Assembly: GCA_015689735.1 (NCBI GenBank)
Contig: WVSP01000001.1
Coordinates: 918,001-982,000 of the forward strand
Length of the DNA stretch: 64,000 bases
Origin: Rhodobacterales bacterium LSUCC0031
GTDB taxonomy: Bacteria; Pseudomonadota; Alphaproteobacteria; Rhodobacterales; Rhodobacteraceae
Reading direction: 5' to 3'
Shown: positions 51,970-60,134 of the stretch, one piece after another
Layout: each line of letters begins with the position of its first letter
Position numbering within the stretch: position 1 is the stretch's first letter
Notes under the pieces: model-generated
Told to the model about the DNA's origin: nothing
Databases searched by the model: none
The model's input: the letters and a program-made list of their open reading frames with translations, nothing else
Position numbers and translations under genes: made by a program

Positions 51970-53109
51970 CTATCCGATATAGGGGCGTTCGATCATCAGC
52001 TTCTTCATTTTCTCGATCAGGGTGGTGCGCCGCAATTTCAATGCTTCGGCGGCATGGCTGACCAACCCGCCCTTGGCCGACAGTGCCGCTTCAATCAAGA
52101 CCACCTCGATATCGCGGATAAAGCCGCGCAGATCGATGTCGTTATGATGCAAGAACCAGTCGCGAAAATCTTCGGGTGCCGGTGGCAACGTGCGGCCCTG
52201 CGGATCGGAGAGCGCTGCGATACCTTCATCAAACGTGGCGGCTTGCCACAGTGCGTCCAGCTCTTCTGGTGAGCCGGGGCCAGGAAGGCGTAGGCGCAAG
52301 AGGTTCTCTGTAACATTGCGCCCTGTAACTTCGCGGCCTGAGAAAAGCACGAAAGCCCGCTCCAACACATTGCGCAGCTCACGCACATTGCCCGGCCAAT
52401 GGTGGCTTTTGAGCGCCTCGATCGCGCCATCACTAAACCGCGGAGCGGCGACATCTGGCTGTCGTTCGAGATAGGTTAGGGTCATGGCGTCGAGCAATGT
52501 GGGGATATCGTCGCACCGCTCCAATAATGTTGGCACCTCGATCGGAAACGTCGCGAGGCGATAATACAGGTCGGCGCGGAAGCGACCATCCTCGACCATA
52601 TTCTCGACCTTTTGATGCGTCGCGCAAACCAGCCGCAGATCGAGTTTCATCTCGCGGTTGCCACCAATCCGCTGGATGCAATGGTTCTCAAGCACGCGCA
52701 GCAGCTTTGATTGCAGCGCCAAGGGCATGTCGCCAATCTCGTCGAGGAAAAGTGTGCCTCCGTTCGACATTTCAAAGCGGCCCATCCGCGCGCGGTCGGC
52801 ACCTGTAAAGGCGCCTTTTTCATAGCCAAATAACTCGGACTCCAACAGCTCGGCGGGGATGGCGGCGCAATTGATTGCAATAAAGGGGCCACTGCGCAGG
52901 CTTTGGCGATGGATTTCCTGTGCAACGATATCTTTGCCAACCCCGGTTTCGCCGGTCAGCATGACCGGGGCAAGCGATGGTCCGACGATTTTGACCAAAC
53001 GTTTGAGCTCTACCATCTTTGGTGACTCACCAATGATGAGGCTAGCCGCCTGGCGCGCGTCATTCTGCATAGAAGATCCGATGTCGGATACAACGGTTTC
53101 GAATTTCAT
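51970..53109 (-). CDS. fleQ: Sigma-54-dependent flagellar activator, FleQ-like, no N-terminal receiver
   Basis: This activator should open the sigma-54 promoters of the cluster. The 379-residue protein has a short N-terminus (about 1-25), an AAA+ domain with Walker A G-E-T-G-V-G-K-D (53-60), the sigma-54-contacting G-A-F-T-G-A (about 98-103), Walker B G-G-T-L-F-L-D-E-I-G (about 116-125) and a Fis-type helix-turn-helix at the C-terminus (S-H-A-A-E-A-L-K-L-R-R-T-T-L near 352-365). The N-terminal regulatory domain of Pseudomonas FleQ is missing. R. sphaeroides uses FleQ plus FleT; FleT is not in the window. A sigma-28-like site lies on the opposite strand inside this gene. Confidence 0.88.
   Translation of the reverse strand: MKFETVVSDIGSSMQNDARQAASLIIGESPKMVELKRLVKIVGPSLAPVMLTGETGVGKDIVAQEIHRQSLRSGPFIAINCAAIPAELLESELFGYEKGAFTGADRARMGRFEMSNGGTLFLDEIGDMPLALQSKLLRVLENHCIQRIGGNREMKLDLRLVCATHQKVENMVEDGRFRADLYYRLATFPIEVPTLLERCDDIPTLLDAMTLTYLERQPDVAAPRFSDGAIEALKSHHWPGNVRELRNVLERAFVLFSGREVTGRNVTENLLRLRLPGPGSPEELDALWQAATFDEGIAALSDPQGRTLPPAPEDFRDWFLHHNDIDLRGFIRDIEVVLIEAALSAKGGLVSHAAEALKLRRTTLIEKMKKLMIERPYIG
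52119..52145 (+). promoter_or_regulatory. Sigma-28-type site antisense inside fleQ
   Basis: TAAA (52119-52122), 15 bases, GTCGTTAT (52138-52145) on the strand opposite to fleQ. Boxes and spacing are identical to the fliD and 14341 sites. It would yield an RNA starting near 52152 and running antisense through most of fleQ. Whether it is used is unknown; it may be a coding coincidence. Confidence 0.35.
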
Positions 53110-53486
53110 TCTATCTCGCCGCTCCCATTGACCGGCCGATCAACCGCTCTTTCGAAAATGAAGATGCATTGCTTTACCCTAAACTAGCAAAATTTTCCGT
53201 GAAAACGATAAGAAAAAATAACGCGTTACCCCGGTAGGGCAATGCTTGGGCAAACGGGGGGAATTTGCATGAATTGACGATTTATAGTGATATAATTATT
53301 GTAAGATAACTTAATTGCGCGAAAGATAAATATGTGGGTTTTAAGACTATTTTAATGTCCCCATCAACGCGCCCTGAAAAAAAGCGCCGGCCTGTTGAAC
53401 TAGCTGTTTGAACGGCTTCACACGGTGTAGGTCGTCGCGATTATCGATTTGCCGCCGTCTTTGCCCGGCCAAGTTACTGGCAGGGT
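53110..53486. other. AT-rich region between the hybrid kinase and fleQ
   Basis: This 377-base gap is clearly more AT-rich than the rest, mainly 53190-53355, and contains no supported gene. A weak sigma-70-like pair for fleQ reads on the minus strand as TTATCT (53309-53304), 17 bases, TATAAA (53286-53281). CGAAAGATA at 53320-53328 matches part of a palindrome near the response regulator. No sigma-54 or sigma-28 site was found. As the likely master-regulator promoter it is the place to look for external inputs. Confidence 0.45.
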
Positions 53487-56144
53487 TTACGCCGCATGGG
53501 TTGGATCTTGGATCAACTTCGCGTGCATGTTCAATGCTTGGCTGGTTTCATCCCAGATCTGATGCAGGGCGGCGATATCGTTATCCTCCAAATATGCGCC
53601 CTGCGTCACCCGATCTTCTAACCCGATCAACGTTTCACGCAAACGTGACGCACCGATCAGCGCGCAGGAGCCCGCTGCATGGTGGATGCGCTGGCCAAGC
53701 GATACGTTCTCCTCGTTCTGCGCGATGGCCTGCGTGATGGACCCGATCGATGCGTCCGTTTCTGCCAAAAAGGCCGCAACGAGCTGATGCGTTCTTTCCT
53801 TTCCTAGCGTGATGGCCAGTTGATCGATATGCGCAAGATCAAGCACGGCTTGGCCAGGGTCGCTATGGCCAACTTGTGCGTCGTGATTCTTGCTCTGGCC
53901 ATAGACCCGGCCAATGATCTCGCGCAGTGCAACGCGCGTGATGGGTTTGATAAGAATGTCGTCCAATCCCGCGGCGCGGAAGCGTTCTTCGTCTTCGCGC
54001 CGGGCATGGGCGGTCAGGGCGATCATGGGAAGCCGCGTGCCGCGCCCCTCGTCTTGCCGGATAGCGCGCGTCGCGGCGACTCCGTCCATCACTGGCATGG
54101 AAATATCCATGAAAACAAGATCATAGGATTTTCTTTTGACACATTCAACGCCTTCTTGCCCGTCATGGGCCTCGTCCACTTGATGGCCGTCTTGTTCCAA
54201 CAGGTCGCGCAAGACGATCCGGTTGATACTGTTGTCCTCGACGATCAAGACCCGAAGCGGGCCTGAAGGTGACATGGCCACCGATGTCGCGCCACGCCCG
54301 GTCTGCCGCGTGCTTGTCGATGATCGGTCCGCGACAGGGAGGGGGAGGCGTATCCAAAAAAGGCTCCCGCTGCCCTTTTCGCTTTCGACCCCAACCGATC
54401 CCCCAAGCGCGACAGCGACGCGCCGCACGATGGCAAGCCCTAATCCCGTGCCGCCAACGGCGCGTGAGAACGATGGATCAAGTGTGACGAATTCGTCAAA
54501 GACCCTGTCTTGATCGGCGTGATCGATCCCAATGCCGGTATCGATCACACGAAACTCGACCAGATCGGATTGGGCCAAACGTTCGGCCTCGACCGTTATG
54601 GCGCCGTTTCGGGTGAACTTGATGGCATTGCCCACAAGGTTGAGGAGTACCTGCCGGATGCGGACCGGGTCGCCTAAAACATAATCCAAACCAACAGTAT
54701 TGACCGCGTGTGCAAGCGTATTGCCACGATGGGCGGCAACGCCGCGTTGGCTTTCCACCAGTTCGCGCACCAATGCGGGAAGTGAGAACACCTCGCGCAT
54801 GGGGACCATCTTTCCAGCTTCGGCGCGCGAGATGTCGAGAACATTATCGACATGATGCAATAATTGCCGCCCCGATGCCCGGATAATGCCAAGGTATTCG
54901 GTGTCTTTGGCGCTGCGCCCCTCACGATCCATCAGCTCAAGCGTGCCGAGCATGCCATTCAGCGGTGTGCGCATCTCGTGGCTCATGACAGCGATGAGAT
55001 CGGCCTTGGCCTTTTCACCTGCAACCGCGTCATCGCGCGCTTTGATCAACGCTTGTTCCGCCGCGACCCGCCGCGAGATGTCCCGTGCGAATGAGACAAA
55101 CAATTCACCATCAACCGAATCTGCGGTCGAAATCGACAATTCAACGGGAAAAACCTCGCCTGATTTTCTGCGTGCCTCAAGCTGGACACGCCCTTTGCCG
55201 ATCACTTTGCGTTCACCGGTGGTCAGATAGCGCGCCATTCCATCGTGATGGGCTTGTTTAAATCGGTCGGGAATGATCAGCTCTTCCATCTGTGCGCCGA
55301 TGGCCTCGGACTGGGTATAGCCAAAGAGTGCTTCGGCTGCGGCGTTGAACTCGACCACGCGGCCCTTGCGGTCCACCACCATGATCGCATCAAGAGATGT
55401 GGACACGATGGCGGCCATCCGCGCGCGCACAAGGCTATGGGCGCGCGACCGTTCGCGTTCGCGCCGCGCGAGGTGGATCAACACAAGCAGCAGCATGATC
55501 AAGACAAGAAACAGCCCGGTTGTCAGGGCAGACACCCAGGCGAGCGTCTCGGCGATGCCTTCGCGCTGACCATCAGCCGCGCGTGCGATCACGGAAACCC
55601 CTGTAAGCGAGATCAGGCGGATATCGGCGCGGATCGCTTCGGTGTCCTGGGCAAGCGCGCTCAACCTTGCGCGCAACGTGACATCATCGGCATCGATGAA
55701 CGGCACATTGGTGGAAAGGTAATCGCGAATACGCGCCAGTGCTGCCAGGACCGAAGCTTCGGCCCGCAGGTTTTCGTAGATCGGGCTGTTGGTAATCGTA
55801 CCGATCCGACTGTAGAGAATATTGAACCGCGATCGGACATCGGCCACCGATGCGTTTGGATCAACCTCGGCCGCAAGGATCGCCCATTTCAAGGCCAGCA
55901 GTTCGACATCGGCTTGGGCGAGTGACCATTGCGTGCTGTCCGATTTGGCGGTCGCCAGTGCGTCGATTTCGCGACGCACTTCTTGGCCCATTTGCACGAC
56001 CAAGAAGACCGTCAGAAGAAAAGCAATCGCACCCGCCGCAATGCCAACACGCCGTGGAAGCCCATCGTCCCCACGGCGTGATTGGTTTGGCTGCGTCTGT
56101 GCTGACTCGCTCAGGGCTGAACCTCGATCCTGTCGAGTTGCCAA
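53487..56144 (-). CDS. Hybrid sensor histidine kinase with PAS, receiver and HPt domains
   Basis: The 885-residue protein has a membrane helix near 33-51, a periplasmic helical sensor of about 150 residues, a second helix near 203-226, a PAS domain (about 245-360), a HisKA domain with catalytic H389 in M-S-H-E-M-R-T-P-L-N-G, an HATPase domain (about 500-620), a receiver with M-D-I-S-M-P-V-M-D-G (about 675-685) and an HPt domain with I-H-H-A-A-G-S-C-A-L near 835. That is a complete phosphorelay lacking only the output regulator, which may be the LuxR-type protein at 56907. No ATG precedes the first helix; TTG at 56144 overlaps the small secreted-protein gene by 34 bases. Confidence 0.9.
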   Translation of the reverse strand: MATRQDRGSALSESAQTQPNQSRRGDDGLPRRVGIAAGAIAFLLTVFLVVQMGQEVRREIDALATAKSDSTQWSLAQADVELLALKWAILAAEVDPNASVADVRSRFNILYSRIGTITNSPIYENLRAEASVLAALARIRDYLSTNVPFIDADDVTLRARLSALAQDTEAIRADIRLISLTGVSVIARAADGQREGIAETLAWVSALTTGLFLVLIMLLLVLIHLARRERERSRAHSLVRARMAAIVSTSLDAIMVVDRKGRVVEFNAAAEALFGYTQSEAIGAQMEELIIPDRFKQAHHDGMARYLTTGERKVIGKGRVQLEARRKSGEVFPVELSISTADSVDGELFVSFARDISRRVAAEQALIKARDDAVAGEKAKADLIAVMSHEMRTPLNGMLGTLELMDREGRSAKDTEYLGIIRASGRQLLHHVDNVLDISRAEAGKMVPMREVFSLPALVRELVESQRGVAAHRGNTLAHAVNTVGLDYVLGDPVRIRQVLLNLVGNAIKFTRNGAITVEAERLAQSDLVEFRVIDTGIGIDHADQDRVFDEFVTLDPSFSRAVGGTGLGLAIVRRVAVALGGSVGVESEKGSGSLFWIRLPLPVADRSSTSTRQTGRGATSVAMSPSGPLRVLIVEDNSINRIVLRDLLEQDGHQVDEAHDGQEGVECVKRKSYDLVFMDISMPVMDGVAATRAIRQDEGRGTRLPMIALTAHARREDEERFRAAGLDDILIKPITRVALREIIGRVYGQSKNHDAQVGHSDPGQAVLDLAHIDQLAITLGKERTHQLVAAFLAETDASIGSITQAIAQNEENVSLGQRIHHAAGSCALIGASRLRETLIGLEDRVTQGAYLEDNDIAALHQIWDETSQALNMHAKLIQDPTHAA

Positions 56145-56620
56145 ATGCTGCGTGAATAGATCAGCTCGGATTGGTACTCGGGCGAGCTATCGAACGGGTA
56201 GATGATCCACAAAGGGCCTTTGTCACGCATGCTCATTGGCGCGCCGTTGCGCATATAGGCGACGACTGGGCCACCGGCGACGGCATCGGACACGGGGATA
56301 TCAACGGCATAGTCGTTATGGGCAATCGCACGCAGAACCGTCCCTTCGGCACCAAGAGTGGCAAGCAAGGATGCAAGTTCGACCCCTTCAAAGGTTTGCA
56401 CCCCATCGGTCCAGATCGTCGATGTTTCCACAACGACGCTGCCCATTGCTTCGAGCAAGGCGAGATCGAGTGCGGCTGCATCATCGGCATTGGTATGGGA
56501 GATCGCGCCTGTCACCGTCAGCACGATTGGTCCTTGGGCGGGTTCAAGGGCGGTTGTAGAGGTACCAAAGGCAATGGCCGCTGCGGCAAGCAAAAGGGTG
56601 GTGGAATGTCGAATGGACAT
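56111..56620 (-). CDS. Small secreted protein with molybdopterin-binding-domain-like fold
   Basis: The 169-residue precursor has a signal peptide (about 1-25, ending T-T-A) and a compact domain with G-P-I-V-L-T-V-T-G, T-F-E-G-V-E-L-A-S-L-L (about 79-89), D-Y-A-V-D-I-P and Y-M-R-N-G-A-P-M-S, patterns of the SUOX-type molybdopterin-binding domain but too short for an enzyme and lacking the cofactor Cys. It lies directly upstream of, and overlaps, the hybrid kinase, so it probably is the periplasmic partner of that sensor. ATG at 56620 has GAGG seven bases upstream. Confidence 0.75.
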   Translation of the reverse strand: MSIRHSTTLLLAAAAIAFGTSTTALEPAQGPIVLTVTGAISHTNADDAAALDLALLEAMGSVVVETSTIWTDGVQTFEGVELASLLATLGAEGTVLRAIAHNDYAVDIPVSDAVAGGPVVAYMRNGAPMSMRDKGPLWIIYPFDSSPEYQSELIYSRSIWQLDRIEVQP

Positions 56621-56906
56621 GGCAAACCTCGTGATGATGTCCCGCTGGATAACGCGTGCCTTCTGTGCCATAGGTTACGATATCACAAAAGATGATCATT
56701 CGTATCGAAAGATATACTTTCGGATAGTTTCATCTCACTTATGCCCCGCAAACTGGACAGCGGGGACTTGGACGACAGTTCTGGGCAATGGTAGCGAAGC
56801 GGTGGCGCGAAGGACAAAAAAAGGGCGCAATCGCGCGATAACTGCCTTCGAGAGGTACCCGTCATGTGATGCGCCGGTGTGGTCACGTTTATAGTGGAGT
56901 GTGTTG
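56621..56906. other. Divergent gap between sensor operon and response regulator
   Basis: No gene is supported. It contains the inverted repeat CGAAAG-ATATA-CTTTCG (56706-56722), a candidate operator between the divergent genes, and an 11-mer CTTTCGGATAG (56717-56727) that recurs with one change at 57536-57546. No flagellar sigma site was found. Confidence 0.45.
56706..56722. promoter_or_regulatory. Candidate operator, perfect inverted repeat
   Basis: CGAAAG (56706-56711), five bases, CTTTCG (56717-56722). It sits between the divergent sensor operon and the LuxR-type regulator, the usual position for an autoregulatory site. Related half sites occur at 57536 and 53320. Confidence 0.4.
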
Positions 56907-57509
56907 ATGCGAATTCTTATCGCTGACGATCATGATTTGGTTCGCGAGGCGATTGCCGCTTTTCTGATCGCCGAGGGACAGGCCGAAGTTGCCACCGCCG
57001 GGTCGCTGGGTGAAGCGTTGGATATCATCGCCGCCGATGGCGCGTTCGATTTGGCGCTTCTCGACTATAACATGCCGGGCATGAATGGCCTTGAGGGGCT
57101 GGAACGGATGCGCAAGGTCAAGACAGACCTTCCCGTTGCCATCCTGTCTGGGACTGCGACGCGCGCCTTGGCCGAAGAGGCCATTGCCGCAGGTGCGGCG
57201 GGCTTTGTGCCAAAGACACTGACACCCAAATCGATGATGACCGCCGCCCAGTTCATGGCCGCAGGCGAAGTGTATGCGCCTTTCAACTTCATGCAGCAAA
57301 AAAGCCAAATAGGGTCCGAGCTGTTGTCCAGCCGCGAAATCGACGTGCTGCAAGGGATTTGCCGTGGCCAGTCGAACAAGGAAATCGCGCTTGAGCATAA
57401 CCTGCACGAAGCAACCGTGAAGCTGCATGCCAAGACGTTGTGCCGCAAGCTTGGCGCCAAGAACCGCACCCATGCCGCCATGATCGCGCGCGACCGCAAC
57501 CTTGTTTGA
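56907..57509 (+). CDS. LuxR/FixJ-family response regulator
   Basis: The 200-residue protein has a receiver domain (about 1-118) with D-D-H at 8-10, phospho-acceptor Asp in L-L-D-Y-N-M-P-G-M-N-G near 51-61 and Lys near 102 (V-P-K-T), then a LuxR-type helix-turn-helix (about 135-195): L-S-S-R-E-I-D-V-L-Q-G-I-C-R-G-Q-S-N-K-E-I-A given as L-S-S-R-E...N-K-E-I-A and A-T-V-K-L-H. ATG at 56907 has GGAG eight bases upstream; an in-frame GTG at 56901 is less likely. It is divergent from the hybrid kinase and likely its output. Confidence 0.92.
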   Translation: MRILIADDHDLVREAIAAFLIAEGQAEVATAGSLGEALDIIAADGAFDLALLDYNMPGMNGLEGLERMRKVKTDLPVAILSGTATRALAEEAIAAGAAGFVPKTLTPKSMMTAAQFMAAGEVYAPFNFMQQKSQIGSELLSSREIDVLQGICRGQSNKEIALEHNLHEATVKLHAKTLCRKLGAKNRTHAAMIARDRNLV

Positions 57510-57535
57510 TCTGTGACTTCGCGGCCCTGACTATC

Positions 57536-57546
57536 CTTTCGTATAG
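57536..57546 (+). promoter_or_regulatory. CTTTCGTATAG motif upstream of polysaccharide operon
   Basis: CTTTCGTATAG differs at one position from CTTTCGGATAG at 56717-56727. It also lies in an inverted repeat ACTAT-N8-ATAGT (57530-57547). It is the only notable element in the gap between the regulator and the pyruvyl transferase gene. Binding by the regulator is speculation. Confidence 0.35.
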
Positions 57547-57642
57547 TGCGCACCCTCCGACAGGGCGCCCACATCGCCTGCTGCGTCCAAGACCTGGTAA
57601 CGGTAACGGCGTATGCCTCGCCGAAACTCCAAGAGGTTCGCA

Positions 57643-58890
57643 ATGATCACGCTTCTCAATGCCGCCCCTGATACGGGCAACCAAGGTGTCAGCGCGCTGT
57701 GCCATGCCATGGTCGCGGGCCTTGCTGCGCGCGGGGCCAAAGCAATGACTGTGGCCGATCACGGGGTGGGACTGCGCCATACCGATTGGAACGGGACAAA
57801 AGTCAATCTCGTGGGACTGACACATACCAAGCGGTTTTGGCGCGCCGACAGCCTACGCAGGGCGCATGCGTCGCTTTGCCTTGGCGCGGCGCACACGCCG
57901 CCTGCGCGCGTCGTGGCGCGGTCGCACGCTGTGCTCGACATCTCGGGTGGTGATAGCTTCACCGATCTTTACGGGCCAAAGCGTTTTCGCGCCATGATCC
58001 TGAGCAAGCGTTTAGCCTTGGCTGCCGGTGTGCCGCTTGTGTTGCTGCCACAAAAGCTTGGGCCATTCCACGACCCCGCCAATCGCGCCGAGGCGGTGGA
58101 TGTCATGCGCCGTGCAAAAGCCATCTGGGTGCGTGATGCCGACAGCTATGCCTTCTTGCAAGACGCGCTCGGGGCCGATTTCGACCCAATGCGGCACCGC
58201 CTTGGGGTGGATGTCGCCGTTGCCTTGCCCGCGCGCCGACCGCTTGCCTTGGACCGTGCCTTGACGGGTTGGCTCACCTCGGATCGCAGCTTTCCTTTGG
58301 CGGGGCTGAATGTGTCGGGCTTGCTATGCAACGACCCGATCGGGGCGCAACAGACCTTTGGCCTTGCCGCATCGCATTTGGATCAGGTCACCGCATTGGC
58401 CAGCGCGCTCTTGCAGGCCGATCCTAAGCTGCGGCTCTTGCTGATCGCGCATGTGCATCGTCCCGAGGGTGATCCCGAAAGCGATCTGACAGCGGCCAAA
58501 GCCTTGCGCGCGCGCCTTGGCGACATCGGCGCAGAGCGGGTGCGAATCATCGAGGAGCGCTTGCCCGCCATGGAGTTGAAATGGGTTTTGTCGCAACTCG
58601 ATTGGTTCGCCGGCGCGCGCATGCATGCCACGATCGGCGCCTTTTCATCGGGCGTGCCGACGCTGGGCTTGGGGTATTCCGACAAGGCCTATGGCGTCTT
58701 TGCCGAATGCGGGATCGGTGACGAGGTCGCCGATCTACGGCGGTTGGATGCACCTATGTTGGCCGCGCGGGCTGTTGCCTCGCTTGCGGCGCGGCCTGCA
58801 ATCCGTGCCGATCTTGCCAATCGGGTGGCGGGCTTGCGCGCCCGTGCGGCCCGGGAAATGGACGCGATTGCGCAGCAAGCGGGCCTCTGA
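57643..58890 (+). CDS. Polysaccharide pyruvyl transferase family protein
   Basis: Proteins of this family add ketal-linked pyruvate to sugars of surface polysaccharides. The 415-residue protein starts I-T-L-L-N-A-A-P-D-T-G-N-Q-G-V-S-A-L, typical of the WcaK/CsaB fold, contains L-D-I-S-G-G-D-S-F-T-D-L-Y-G (about 98-111), L-L-P-Q-K-L-G-P-F near 133-141 and S-Q-L-D-W-F-A-G-A-R-M-H-A-T (about 315-328), the conserved late block. The ATG at 57643 has AGAGG upstream. It opens the polysaccharide operon. Confidence 0.88.
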   Translation: MITLLNAAPDTGNQGVSALCHAMVAGLAARGAKAMTVADHGVGLRHTDWNGTKVNLVGLTHTKRFWRADSLRRAHASLCLGAAHTPPARVVARSHAVLDISGGDSFTDLYGPKRFRAMILSKRLALAAGVPLVLLPQKLGPFHDPANRAEAVDVMRRAKAIWVRDADSYAFLQDALGADFDPMRHRLGVDVAVALPARRPLALDRALTGWLTSDRSFPLAGLNVSGLLCNDPIGAQQTFGLAASHLDQVTALASALLQADPKLRLLLIAHVHRPEGDPESDLTAAKALRARLGDIGAERVRIIEERLPAMELKWVLSQLDWFAGARMHATIGAFSSGVPTLGLGYSDKAYGVFAECGIGDEVADLRRLDAPMLAARAVASLAARPAIRADLANRVAGLRARAAREMDAIAQQAGL

Positions 58891-58895
58891 AAGCG

Positions 58896-60134
58896 ATGGT
58901 CGACGCTCGGATCAAAGGACGCGCGCTTGCTTGGGCCGTGCCAGTCTTGGCCGAGGCGGCAGCACTTGCCCGTTCGGTTGCCTTTGCTTGGGCCATTGGC
59001 CCCGATGAGCTTGGCCGGGCCATGATCCTGGCCTTGACCCTGCGTTTGGTTGAAATGGCCAGCGATCTGGGTGCCGATCGCCTGATGCTGCAAGCCTCGG
59101 ATGGGAACGCCGCCGGGCTTCAGGCCGACCTGCAAGGGGCGGCTGTTCTGCGCGGCATCGTCGGCGCATTGGTCTTGCTTGCAGCGGCCCCGATCCTCGC
59201 GCTGCTGTTTGCAGATGGCCCTGCCACGCTGGGTTACGCGGTCCTGGCCATTGTGCCGCTCATCCGCGGCTTTGTGCATCTTGATTTTCGCCGCGCTGAA
59301 CGGACACAGCATTATCGCCCCATGGCGGTGGTCGAGGCGGGTGCAACCCTTGCCATGGCGGCAAGTATCGCGCCCGCTGTCGCTGTGCTGGGTGATCATC
59401 GAGCCATGGTCGCGGTCTTGATCGCCCATGCGGTGGCCTTGGTCGGCTTGTCGCATCTGGTGGCCTTGCGGCGCTACCGTCTTCGCTTTGCCCGTGGCCC
59501 TCTCGTCCGCATTTGGCAGTTTGGTGCGCCGCTCCTGCTCAATGCGCTGTTGCTGTTTTTCACCTTTTATGCGGACCGCCTGATCGTGGCTTGGGCCTAT
59601 GACTGGGCGACATTGGCGCTCTATGGCGTCGTTTTGCAGCTTGCCCTTTTACCTGCGCAAATCGTGGGGCGGGCGGCAGCTTCGCTCATTTTGCCGCGCC
59701 TGCGCATCGCGATTGCGCAAGGGAGGTTAATGACTGTCTGGCGACCGATCCTGTCGGCGCATCTGGCCCTTGCCTTGTGCTTGGCGGCAGGTTTCGCCCT
59801 TTTGGCACCCGGAGCCATTGCACTTGCCTATGGTGCGCCGTTTCGGCCCGATATCGTCCTTGGCCTATGCGTCGGGCTGGCCGCTGGCTTTCGCGTCTTG
59901 CGCACCCCGTTCTCGCAATTGGCTGTTGCGACGGGGCGAACAGGCGACCCGGCCCGCGCCAATCTCGTGCGGGCGTTTGCACTTGTGCCTGCTGCGGGGA
60001 TGGCCGCGATGGGCCTACCGCTCGCCGCGATCGCCGCCGCCGCTGCGCTGGGCGAGGCGGGTGCGACGCTGCGGGCGTGGCAGCTTTTGGTCCCGACATT
60101 CGGTCGCCCCGCGCACAAGGAGGTTCTTGCATGA
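58896..60134 (+). CDS. Polysaccharide flippase (Wzx/MATE-like)
   Basis: The 412-residue protein has about 11-12 hydrophobic segments and no other domain. It should flip lipid-linked repeat units across the inner membrane. The run G-R-A-M-I-L-A-L-T-L-R near 39-49 and F-Y-A-D-R-L-I-V-A-W near 227-236 are in the style of the polysaccharide-transport family. It lies five bases after the pyruvyl transferase and its stop overlaps the next start. Substrate unknown. Confidence 0.82.
   Translation: MVDARIKGRALAWAVPVLAEAAALARSVAFAWAIGPDELGRAMILALTLRLVEMASDLGADRLMLQASDGNAAGLQADLQGAAVLRGIVGALVLLAAAPILALLFADGPATLGYAVLAIVPLIRGFVHLDFRRAERTQHYRPMAVVEAGATLAMAASIAPAVAVLGDHRAMVAVLIAHAVALVGLSHLVALRRYRLRFARGPLVRIWQFGAPLLLNALLLFFTFYADRLIVAWAYDWATLALYGVVLQLALLPAQIVGRAAASLILPRLRIAIAQGRLMTVWRPILSAHLALALCLAAGFALLAPGAIALAYGAPFRPDIVLGLCVGLAAGFRVLRTPFSQLAVATGRTGDPARANLVRAFALVPAAGMAAMGLPLAAIAAAAALGEAGATLRAWQLLVPTFGRPAHKEVLA

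Noticed and set aside
56111-56620. Molybdenum enzyme
   Set aside because: Too short and lacks the cofactor-binding Cys; no redox partner or molybdenum genes nearby.
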